Below the pieces are notes generated by a model, which saw only the letters and a program-made list of their open reading frames with translations, had not been told where the DNA came from and ran no database searches. A program made the translations under genes and the position numbers. Positions 1 through 5,068 of a stretch of 5,068 nucleotides of DNA are shown here, piece by piece. Position 1 is the stretch's first letter. The number at the start of each line of letters is the position of its first letter. This stretch comes from an uncultured bacterium (GTDB lineage Bacteria > Acidobacteriota > UBA890): contig CALAKE010000410.1 in assembly GCA_937922775.1 (NCBI GenBank), positions 1 through 5,068 of the forward strand, read 5' to 3'.

Positions 1-237
1 CGAAAGTCGCAGATAGCGCCAACAAGGTAGGTAGCACTCGAATGTCGCGCCGATGGCGCCGATTCCAGATCACGGTCGTTCCACCCTGGTGCCTGTTCCT
101 GGAGAGCGCCCGAAGTTTAGCCCGGATTTCCCGACGGATCACGGTTGCGCACTCACAAAGGTGCGCGAGGACTGTCTTGTACTGCCACGGTCGGGCAGCA
201 GGTAGCGGCGCCAGCCACGGGGTGGCATCCTTTGCGG
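1..237. other. Upstream region of ispG, no supported gene
   Basis: One plus-strand frame stays open from the left edge to 251, but its product is arginine-, serine- and alanine-rich, has no recognisable motif and overlaps the ispG start, so I do not call it. A perfect 6-bp inverted repeat (GCGCAC / GTGCGC, 147-152 and 161-166, 8-nt loop) could form a small hairpin. It is not followed by a T run, so it is not a clear terminator. A 9-bp near-tandem repeat (GCGCCGAT-N, 47-64) is also present. I see no convincing -35/-10 pair. The ispG promoter should lie here or further left, since ispG is the first plus-strand gene seen. Confidence 0.4.
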
Positions 238-1362
238 ATGCCCGAGCGTAACCCAACCCGTGCCGTGTGCATCGGCCCGATCACGATCGGCGCCGGCCAC
301 CCGATTGCCGTGCAGTCGATGTGCGCCACGCACACCCAGGATGTCGAAGCCACCGTAGAGCAGGCCACGGCCCTGCACGAGGCGGGTGCCGGCGTCGTGC
401 GTTTGGCAGTCGACTCGAAAAAGGACGCAGAGGCGGTAGCCGAGATTGCTGCGCGTTGCCCAGCCACCCTGTGCATCGACCTGCAAGAGAGCTACCGGTT
501 AGCCGTCGACGTTGCGCCACACGTCGCCAAGCTGCGGTACAACCCCGGCCACCTCTACCATCATGAGAAGAGGAAGAGCGCCCGCGACAAGGTGGCGCTG
601 GTGGCGGAGGCCGCCGCCGGCAATGACTGTGCCATCCGGGTGGGGGTGAACTGCGGCTCGGTGGATCCGGCGGTTGCCGAGAAGTTCGGCGACGACTCGG
701 TGGGGGCGATGGTTGCCTCGGCTCTGGAACACTGTGGCTACCTCGATGACCTCGGCTTCGACCGCTATGTCGTTTCGCTGAAAGACTCCGACCCGCGCAA
801 GGTGATCGAGGGCAACCAGCGTTTTGCCGCCGAGCGCCCCGACGTGCCGCTGCACCTGGGCGTTACCGAGGCGGGCTTGCTGCCTGACGGGGCCATCAAG
901 ACCCGCATCGCCTTCGAGCAACTCATCAGCCGCGGTATCGGTGACACCATCCGGGTTTCGCTGACGCTGCCGAACCCGCGCAAGCCGGAAGAGATCAGGG
1001 TCGGCCACGAGATCCTCGACGATATCGCCGCCGGCCGCTTCCGCTCCGTGCCGAACTTCGGGGCCGACCGGCTCAACATCATCTCCTGCCCGTCATGCTC
1101 TCGAGTGGAGAACGAAGCCTTCGTCGAGCTCGCCGAGTCGGTGCGCGAGCTCACCCGTTACGCCGAGGAGCATGCGCTGACGATTGCCGTCATGGGTTGC
1201 AGGGTGAATGGGCCGGGTGAGACCGACGACGCCGATCTCGGCCTCTGGTGCGGCCCGGCGCACGTCAATCTGAAGCGCGGCCCCGAATCCCTCGGCAGCT
1301 ACTCCTACGACGAAATCCTGCCGCGGTTGCGCGCGGAGCTCGACCAGCTGATCGAAAGCTAG
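238..1362 (+). CDS. ispG: 4-hydroxy-3-methylbut-2-enyl-diphosphate synthase (IspG/GcpE)
   Basis: A cytoplasmic [4Fe-4S] enzyme of the MEP isoprenoid pathway. It reductively converts 2-C-methyl-D-erythritol 2,4-cyclodiphosphate to HMBPP, with electrons from flavodoxin or ferredoxin. The 374-residue length matches the short bacterial form (about 370). The N-terminal TIM-barrel shows GHPIAVQSM near residues 20-28, a phosphate-binding-type IRVGVNCGS (133-141), SLKDSD (180-185) and LHLGVTEAG (205-213). The C-terminal cluster domain has CPSC (C284, C287) and GCRVNGPGE (C321, E328), the expected three cysteines and one glutamate that ligate the cluster. The ATG at 238 is chosen because RNPTR..IGPITIGAGHPIAVQSM begins where the family begins. 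A TTG start at 145 would add 31 unrelated residues. The Shine-Dalgarno is weak (GGGGTGG near 219-225). The usual DIHF motif reads DLQE (81-84), and there are about 7 extra residues after RYNPGH (100-105) relative to E. coli. Identification is secure; the start is fairly secure. Confidence 0.97.
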   Translation: MPERNPTRAVCIGPITIGAGHPIAVQSMCATHTQDVEATVEQATALHEAGAGVVRLAVDSKKDAEAVAEIAARCPATLCIDLQESYRLAVDVAPHVAKLRYNPGHLYHHEKRKSARDKVALVAEAAAGNDCAIRVGVNCGSVDPAVAEKFGDDSVGAMVASALEHCGYLDDLGFDRYVVSLKDSDPRKVIEGNQRFAAERPDVPLHLGVTEAGLLPDGAIKTRIAFEQLISRGIGDTIRVSLTLPNPRKPEEIRVGHEILDDIAAGRFRSVPNFGADRLNIISCPSCSRVENEAFVELAESVRELTRYAEEHALTIAVMGCRVNGPGETDDADLGLWCGPAHVNLKRGPESLGSYSYDEILPRLRAELDQLIES

Positions 1363-1384
1363 AGCCGCTCCGTTCCTGCCTCCG

Positions 1385-3100
1385 CTAGCGTCGCCCGGTG
1401 CCCGCTTCCGAAACCGACACGCCGAAGAACTCCAGCATCGTGCCCTTGGCCAGCTCGAACTGAGCACGCGAGTTCAAGAACGTGAAGATTGCATTGATCT
1501 CACTCAGGCGAGCATTGCGCAGTTGATCCTGGAACTGCAGCACCTGGAAGTTGGTGCTGGTCCCGACCTCGAACTTGCGTTGTTCGGCCTGAAGCTGGCG
1601 TTCGGACAGTCCTGTGGCGATCTGCGCGGTCTCGACCTGACGCACACCGCTTTCGATACTGCGGGCCGTACGACGCACGTCAAACACAACCTGCTGCCTG
1701 CGCTGCTCCAAGGTGACGATTCGCTGTCGCTCATTGATCGACGCTCGAGCATAGTTGGCGTCGGCCGAGTAGTTGCGGATCGGCATCTGGACTGTGACGC
1801 CGACGTTCCAGGTATTGAAGTCGCCCGACATGATCTGGGCCAGAGCCTGGCTGAAGCCAGACTGCTGGATTTCCAGGATCGAGCCGTCTGGCGCTCGCAA
1901 GAGGCGGTCGCCGGCGCGGCCGTTCAGGTTCAAGCCGGCGCTGAGGTTCAGCTGCGGCAGCTGGGCGTTTCGCGCCTGCTTCAGGTTGAGGCGATCGCTG
2001 TCGAGGCCGAGCCTAATCTGCCGAAGCTGAGGGTCTCGGTCGATCGCGGTGGCGATTGCAGCCTCCAGGTCGATCGGCGCTGTTGAGTATTCGAGCTCGC
2101 TGGTGGGAACGAGTCGCAGCTCCAGCGCATCGGGCCGTACGGCCTCTAGGTTCAATATCTGCTTGAGAGCATCCTCCTGGTCGGCGACGGCGTTCTGCTG
2201 CTGAATCAGAGCCAGCCTGGCATTCTCCACCTGACGCTCCGACTGCACCGTCTCGATGGGAGCCAACGTGCCGATCTCCACCTGGATCCGGTTGCGGCTG
2301 AGCTGGCTCTGTGCCAACTCGAGCGCATCCTCGCGTACCCGCAGGGTCTCGATCTGCAAGAGCAGACCCCAGTAGTTTTGGTAGGTCTGCAGCAGGATCT
2401 GCTCCAGCTGAGCGCGGAACTGTTCCTGGCTGCCCTCGTAGTTGTTCTGTGCTACCAAAATCCCCGTACGGTTGACGCTGCCACGACCGTTGAGCAGCGG
2501 CTGGGTCACGGTAAACGACAGATTCGAGGTGAGCGTCGGGTTGTTGAACGAGAACTCGTTATTTGTGACGTTGCGGTTGCCGCCCCAGTTGACCTGCCAG
2601 AAGGTGCCCCACTCGAGCGTTTCACGGAAAGTGAAGCCGCCGCTGAACGTCTCGTTGGTGACGATGTCGGCGCCCTCGGTCTGGGTAGATGCCGGAGTTG
2701 TGCTCCGACGGAAGGTTTGCGGCACGGTGAAGGTGATGACGGGATCGAAAGGCGCTCTGGCGGAGTTGATTCCTTCAAAGCTGGTGTCCTGGTTGTAGCG
2801 GCTCACCTGCACAGTGAGGTTATGCCGTACGGCCAGCTCGATGGCGTCCAACAACGAAAGCTCGAACTCTTCGCGGCCGTCCTCCCCCTGCTCCTGCACC
2901 AATGTAGCGATGAACTCTGGCGTCATCTCGAGCCCGGCCGGCAGCGGGTCGGATCCGACCGCCATGGCTGCGCGCACGGCTTCCTGAAGAGCGGGATCGA
3001 GCGTCCCCGCGCCGTCCTGGGCGGGGGCGATTTTCGGGAGGGCCACGACCAGCAGGCAGGCCAGCATGGCGCGTGCCAGCGAGGATTTCTTATGCAGCAT
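1385..3100 (-). CDS. TolC-family outer-membrane efflux protein
   Basis: Outer-membrane channel component of a tripartite exporter. It should trimerise into a beta-barrel with a periplasmic alpha-helical tunnel and dock to an adaptor and MacB-type permease. The 571-residue protein starts with a Sec signal peptide (MLHKKSSLARAMLACLLVVALPKIAPA, likely cleaved after A27). About 50 low-similarity residues follow, and then the first OEP repeat begins at LSLLDAIELAVRHNLTVQ (81-98). Barrel-like strands rich in T, N and aromatics cover about 120-205 (TVTQPLLNGRGSVNR near 197-211). Coiled-coil helices include VEIGTLAPIETVQSERQVENARLAL (274-298). The second OEP repeat starts near 343 (IDLEAAIATAIDRDPQLRQI). 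It ends with FEVGTSTNFQVLQFQDQLRNARL (510-532), the typical TolC C-terminal helix. The ATG at 3098-3100 is chosen over a GTG 60 nt upstream because it follows a strong AGGAGGT and begins the signal peptide exactly. It is the last gene of the minus-strand cluster, 143 nt after the permease. The substrate cannot be inferred. Confidence 0.93.
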   Translation of the reverse strand: MLHKKSSLARAMLACLLVVALPKIAPAQDGAGTLDPALQEAVRAAMAVGSDPLPAGLEMTPEFIATLVQEQGEDGREEFELSLLDAIELAVRHNLTVQVSRYNQDTSFEGINSARAPFDPVITFTVPQTFRRSTTPASTQTEGADIVTNETFSGGFTFRETLEWGTFWQVNWGGNRNVTNNEFSFNNPTLTSNLSFTVTQPLLNGRGSVNRTGILVAQNNYEGSQEQFRAQLEQILLQTYQNYWGLLLQIETLRVREDALELAQSQLSRNRIQVEIGTLAPIETVQSERQVENARLALIQQQNAVADQEDALKQILNLEAVRPDALELRLVPTSELEYSTAPIDLEAAIATAIDRDPQLRQIRLGLDSDRLNLKQARNAQLPQLNLSAGLNLNGRAGDRLLRAPDGSILEIQQSGFSQALAQIMSGDFNTWNVGVTVQMPIRNYSADANYARASINERQRIVTLEQRRQQVVFDVRRTARSIESGVRQVETAQIATGLSERQLQAEQRKFEVGTSTNFQVLQFQDQLRNARLSEINAIFTFLNSRAQFELAKGTMLEFFGVSVSEAGTGRR

Positions 3101-3108
3101 CGGTTGGT

Positions 3109-3115
3109 ACCTCCT
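3109..3115 (-). promoter_or_regulatory. Ribosome-binding site of the TolC-family gene
   Basis: The minus strand reads AGGAGGT, a near-perfect match to the anti-Shine-Dalgarno, with an 8-nt spacer (ACCAACCG) before the ATG at 3098-3100. It fixes the start of the TolC-family protein at 3100 and rules against the longer GTG-initiated frame from 3160. Confidence 0.9.
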
Positions 3116-3166
3116 GGGGAGCAACGTTTCAGGCGCGATCATTGTCGATCTTTCTATCACAACGGG

Positions 3167-3226
3167 GAGCCAGGGACTCTGGTTTCATCTCAGGGACTCT
3201 GGTTTCGCTTCAGGACTCAGTATTTC
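3167..3226. repeat. Three 20-bp tandem repeats upstream of the TolC-family gene
   Basis: CAGGGACTCTGGTTTC occurs identically at 3171-3186 and 3191-3206. A degenerate third unit (CAGGACTCAGTATTTC) lies at 3211-3226, giving a strict 20-bp period. The units fill the middle of the 143-nt gap between the permease stop codon and the TolC-family start, 67-126 nt upstream of that ATG. Each of the first two has a short CAG/CTG dyad. A period near two helical turns would suit a regulator binding on one DNA face, but replication slippage could also produce it. No clear promoter hexamers were found beside it. Confidence 0.75.
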
Positions 3227-3243
3227 CAGCCCACCTTTGTTGT

Positions 3244-4509
3244 CTATTCGTACCGCAACGCGTCGACGGGGTCGAGACGAGCGGCTCGATTGGCAGGATA
3301 GATGCCGAAGAAAATCCCAACAAGGGAAGAAAAGCCGACGGAGATGGCGAACGACCACCAGGGGAGAGAAACTGGAAACGAGGTGGCCAGGTAGACGCCG
3401 TAGGCAATGCTGGATCCGATCAGAACACCGATGAGGCCGCCGGCGGCGGCGAGTGAGGCGGACTCGGCCAAGAATTGGAAGAGAATATCGGTGCGCCGGG
3501 CGCCCAGTGCCTTGCGAACGCCGATCTCGCGCGTGCGCTCGGTTACCGACACCAGCATGATGGCCATGACGCCGATCCCTCCCACCATGAGTGCGACGGA
3601 CGAGAGGGCAACCAGGACGAGGAAGAAGGCCGTAGAGATCTGCCGCCAGATCTCGATGACGGAGTCCTGGCTGAGCAGGTCGAAGTCGGTCTCCTGGTCG
3701 GCGCGCAGGCCGTGTCGGGTGCGCATGACTCCTTCGACGTCCATCTGCATATCGTCGATGGGGACCCCTTCCTTGGCCCTCATGATGATCGTGGCGTTGC
3801 CGGCGCGTGGCCCGAAGAGCTTTCGATAGTTGCTGCCCGGAACGAGAACCAGGTTGTCCGCCTGCTCGCCGGCGATACTCGAGATATCGCGCTGCTTCAA
3901 CGTACCGATGACGCGGTACTGACGACCCCGCAATCGGACACTGCGGCCGATCGGGTCGTTGAGGCCGAACAGCGCGCGCGTCGGGGTATCACCCAGAACC
4001 AGAACATCAGATCGCTGCCGCATGTCGATTTCGGTGAAAAAGCGGCCGTACTCGAGCTGTATGTCACCGGAATCGAGGAAATCGGTGCCCACGCCGATGA
4101 TCTCCAGCTCGCTCGTTCGATTGCCCCGATACCAGGCGCGTCCGCGGCTCGGCGGAAATCCGCCGCCGCCCCACATCACCGATACGCTGGCCACCGTGTC
4201 CGCCTGCTCGCGGATCACTTCCGCGTCCACATCGGTGAGATCGGGACGGTTGATCAGGTCCATGAACTCCTGCCCCGAGGTGATCGACTGGATGCTGAAC
4301 TTGGCCAGGACCAGAGTGTCCGTTCCCATGCTCTCGATCTGGCCGGTGATCACCTGATCGAACCCCATGATCAGGCTAGTGACGCTCACCACCATGGTGA
4401 TGCCGATGACGATGCCCAGCACGGTAAGCACCGACCGCATCTTGTGGCCCCACAGGCTTTCCCAGGCCATCCTCAGGATCTCGCTGACCAAGCCCTTGCC
4501 CATGCTCAT
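3244..4509 (-). CDS. MacB-type ABC transporter permease (FtsX family, no ATPase domain)
   Basis: Inner-membrane permease of the MacB/LolC/FtsX superfamily. Such proteins act by mechanotransmission: ATP hydrolysis by a separate partner moves a large periplasmic domain that drives substrates towards a TolC channel. The 421-residue protein has the standard order. A short cytoplasmic amphipathic start (MAWESLWGHKMRS) leads to TM1 (about 27-49). A MacB-PCD periplasmic domain follows (about 50-290; MGTDTLVL, LEYGRFFTEID, VLGDTPTRALFG, DPIGRSVRLRGRQYRVIGTLK). TM2 (about 293-320) precedes the conserved coupling segment SVTERTREIGVRKALGA (321-337). TM3 (about 343-373) and TM4 (about 384-404) are followed by the tail GIYPANRAARLDPVDALRYE. 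There is no Walker A or signature motif, so a separate ATPase is needed. A Gly/Arg-rich stretch GGGGFPPSRGRAW lies at 114-126. The start is M1; M3 is an alternative. The mobile-like element ends 5 nt before this start, replacing the native leader. The transported substrate is unknown. Confidence 0.94.
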   Translation of the reverse strand: MSMGKGLVSEILRMAWESLWGHKMRSVLTVLGIVIGITMVVSVTSLIMGFDQVITGQIESMGTDTLVLAKFSIQSITSGQEFMDLINRPDLTDVDAEVIREQADTVASVSVMWGGGGFPPSRGRAWYRGNRTSELEIIGVGTDFLDSGDIQLEYGRFFTEIDMRQRSDVLVLGDTPTRALFGLNDPIGRSVRLRGRQYRVIGTLKQRDISSIAGEQADNLVLVPGSNYRKLFGPRAGNATIIMRAKEGVPIDDMQMDVEGVMRTRHGLRADQETDFDLLSQDSVIEIWRQISTAFFLVLVALSSVALMVGGIGVMAIMLVSVTERTREIGVRKALGARRTDILFQFLAESASLAAAGGLIGVLIGSSIAYGVYLATSFPVSLPWWSFAISVGFSSLVGIFFGIYPANRAARLDPVDALRYE

Positions 4510-4514
4510 GGTCT

Positions 4515-4546
4515 AGTGTCCTGTCCCAGGAGTTCGTTGCGTTTTG
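4515..4546 (+). repeat. Terminal inverted repeat, left end
   Basis: The first 20 bases are the exact reverse complement of 4769-4788. Positions 4535-4546 match the inner part of the other end except at three sites (4535, 4539, 4541). The outer end lies 5 nt from the permease start codon at 4507-4509. Confidence 0.9.
4519..4522 (-). promoter_or_regulatory. Substitute ribosome-binding site inside the terminal repeat
   Basis: The minus strand reads AGGACACTAGACC before the permease ATG at 4507-4509, so an AGGA core sits 9 nt upstream of the start. It lies wholly within the element end. The AGGAG that would be the original site is now separated from the start by the insertion. The AGGA is weaker and falls in the 20-bp terminal repeat, where pairing with the other end could mask it in mRNA. 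Confidence 0.45.
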
Positions 4547-4647
4547 TGGTGGCGTGAGCGAGGCGGATTCAAGGAGCAGTGCCGATCGCGATGCTTTGCC
4601 CATCGCGGAGGTGCTGCGACGCCGAAGGAGGCCGCTCCCGCCACCAC
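4546..4647. repeat. Long nested hairpin 1 within the element
   Basis: The outer stem pairs 4546-4560 with 4633-4647 at 14 of 15 positions (GTGGTGGCG with CGCCACCAC, then GAGCG with CGCTC). Inside it GGCG 4562-4565 pairs with CGCC 4620-4623. Next, 4576-4583 pairs with 4610-4617 (8 bp, two G-T wobbles). The tip is a perfect 7-bp stem, CGCGATG 4587-4593 with CATCGCG 4601-4607, around a 7-nt loop. All helices are nested in one arm. The arm begins exactly where the terminal-repeat similarity ends. Confidence 0.75.
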
Positions 4648-4656
4648 CCTGCGGGC

Positions 4657-4731
4657 AGGAGGGATATGCAGGTGATCTCCGCGTCGTGGCTCATCGACGA
4701 TGACTCCGGCATCGCCTGCTTCGCCCCTCCT
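4657..4731. repeat. Long nested hairpin 2 within the element
   Basis: AGGAGGG 4657-4663 pairs with CCCTCCT 4725-4731. GCAGGTGAT 4668-4676 pairs with ATCGCCTGC 4711-4719 (9 bp, one G-T). The tip contains the palindrome TCATCG-A-CGATGA at 4691-4703. With hairpin 1 and the paired ends this would give a three-way, Y-shaped fold for the whole element as RNA or as a DNA cruciform. Confidence 0.65.
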
Positions 4732-4756
4732 TGATCTCACTTGCATCTCCTTCCTG

Positions 4757-4788
4757 CAAAATGTAACCAACTCCTGGGACAGGACACT
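4757..4788 (-). repeat. Terminal inverted repeat, right end
   Basis: The reverse complement of this stretch begins AGTGTCCTGTCCC and equals the left end over 20 bases, then at 9 of the next 12. Its outer end lies 5 nt from the stop codon of the upstream permease at 4794-4796. Confidence 0.9.
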
Positions 4789-4790
4789 CA

Positions 4791-4795
4791 CTCCT
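4791..4795 (-). promoter_or_regulatory. Displaced Shine-Dalgarno of the downstream permease
   Basis: The minus strand reads TAGGAGTG, where TAG is the stop of the upstream permease and AGGAG overlaps it. There is now no suitable start codon right after it. With the element removed it would sit 7 nt (TGAGACC) before the downstream permease ATG. It is therefore best read as the original ribosome-binding site, separated from its gene by the insertion. Confidence 0.6.
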
Positions 4796-5068
4796 AGCTC
4801 TCGTAGCCGAGCGCCGTGATGGGCTCGAGTCGGGCGGCGCGACTCGCCGGGTAGATGCCGAAGACGACACCGACGACGGTGACGACGCCAAGCGCCAGCC
4901 AGACCGACCAGAGCGCGAGGGTGTAAGGGAGTGGGGTAAACATCCCGACCAGAGTGGCGGCGCCGTAGCCGAGCAGCAGGCCGATCACGCCGCCAACGAG
5001 TGACAAGGTGACCGCCTCGACGAGGAATTGCCAGAGAATCAGCCGGTAGGTGGCGCCGACGGCCTTGC
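4794..5068 (-). CDS. MacB-type ABC transporter permease, C-terminal part (runs off window)
   Basis: Partial gene whose frame is open to the right edge. The visible 90 complete codons read KAVGATYRLILWQFLVEAVTLSLVGGVIG at the start and FGIYPASRAARLEPITALGYES at the end. This is the FtsX-domain C-terminus: the end of the coupling segment (KAVGA), TM3, a short loop (TPLPYTLAL), TM4 and the conserved GIYPA.RAARL.P..AL tail. It aligns along its whole length with the C-terminus of the neighbouring permease (KALGA...FGIYPANRAARLDPVDALRYE), so the two genes are tandem paralogues, probably subunits of a heterodimeric exporter. A TTG inside the frame (5004-5006) is not a real start; the true start lies outside the window. 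It is upstream of the second permease in the same transcript direction. Without the inserted element the two genes would be about 10 nt apart. Confidence 0.92.
   Translation of the reverse strand, partial: KAVGATYRLILWQFLVEAVTLSLVGGVIGLLLGYGAATLVGMFTPLPYTLALWSVWLALGVVTVVGVVFGIYPASRAARLEPITALGYES

Larger units (their letters stand above)
4515..4788. mobile_element. MITE-like structured inverted-repeat element, 274 bp
   Basis: The ends are a perfect 20-bp inverted repeat (4515-4534 and 4769-4788, beginning AGTGTCCTGTCCC). The repeat extends inwards to 29 of 32 matching positions (4515-4546 and 4757-4788). The interior holds two long nested hairpins and no transposase. It lies exactly between two permease genes. 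Joining its flanks gives TAGGAGTGAGACCATG, with the upstream stop codon, an AGGAG site and the downstream ATG at ideal spacing, which strongly suggests an insertion into a formerly compact junction. A duplicated AG at the borders is possible but too short to prove a target-site duplication. Size, ends and lack of coding fit a non-autonomous miniature element mobilised in trans. I do not recognise the family. Confidence 0.75.

Noticed and set aside
147..166. Hairpin GCGCAC-(8 nt)-GTGCGC as a terminator of an upstream gene
   Set aside because: The stem is only 6 bp and no T run follows on the plus strand, so it cannot be called a terminator.
145..237. N-terminal extension of IspG from a TTG codon
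   Set aside because: The extra 31 residues do not resemble IspG, and family similarity begins right after the ATG at 238.
3..251. Open plus-strand frame upstream of ispG
   Set aside because: No motif or credible start, arginine/serine/alanine-rich product, and it overlaps the well-supported ispG start.
1523..2086. Long plus-strand frames opposite the TolC-family and permease genes (also 2378-3301 and 3475-4557)
   Set aside because: They are antisense shadows of well-identified genes and encode histidine/arginine-rich products without motifs, as expected in GC-rich DNA.
3101..3160. N-terminal extension of the TolC-family protein from a GTG codon
   Set aside because: A strong AGGAGGT with an 8-nt spacer and a signal peptide beginning at the ATG at 3098-3100 make the shorter form clear.
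4513..4791. A 92-codon minus-strand frame open across the whole inserted element
   Set aside because: It starts with a GTG at the element border, ends at a stop made by the junction with flanking DNA, matches nothing I know, and has the composition of GC-rich hairpin DNA. Its openness is probably chance.
4510..4793. Reading the paired ends as an ordinary intrinsic terminator between the permeases
   Set aside because: The repeats are more than 230 nt apart and no T run follows; two permeases of one exporter are unlikely to be separated by a terminator.
4508..4796. A TA or longer target-site duplication flanking the element
   Set aside because: The flanks show no direct repeat beyond a possible AG, which could be chance.

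Overview
The window looks like chromosomal DNA of a GC-rich Gram-negative bacterium. It holds one housekeeping gene and the distal part of an export operon on the opposite strand. An outer-membrane TolC-type protein with a signal peptide implies a two-membrane cell. The IspG protein carries sequence blocks (RNPTR start, DLQESYRLA, RYNPGHLYHHE, SLKDSDP, LGLWCGPAHVNLK) that I associate from memory with planctomycete-like IspG. The efflux genes would fit Planctomycetota, Acidobacteriota or similar phyla equally well. The phylum cannot be settled from this window.

Layout. Positions 1-237 are an upstream region without a convincing gene. Positions 238-1362 (+) are ispG, an isoprenoid-precursor enzyme of the MEP pathway. 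It converges tail-to-tail, 22 nt apart, with the last gene of a minus-strand cluster. That cluster, read right to left, is the C-terminal part of a MacB-type ABC permease (4794-5068, running off the window), an inserted structured repeat element (4515-4788), a complete second MacB-type permease (4507-4509 start, 3244 end), a 143-nt gap with three 20-bp tandem repeats, and a TolC-family outer-membrane efflux protein (3100-1385). The cluster would supply inner-membrane permeases and the outer-membrane channel of a tripartite exporter. The ATPase (MacB-N/LolD type) and the periplasmic adaptor (MacA/HlyD type) are not in the window and would be expected to the right, beyond 5068.

The most notable feature is the 274-bp element at 4515-4788 between the two permeases. 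It has a perfect 20-bp terminal inverted repeat, extending to 29 of 32 matching positions, and encloses two long nested hairpins. It looks like a miniature inverted-repeat element. Removing it in silico leaves TAGGAGTGAGACCATG, in which the stop codon of the upstream permease overlaps an AGGAG ribosome-binding site 7 nt before the downstream start codon. The element therefore appears to have split a tightly coupled stop/SD/start junction. The downstream gene is left with only an AGGA inside the terminal repeat, which the RNA fold could hide.
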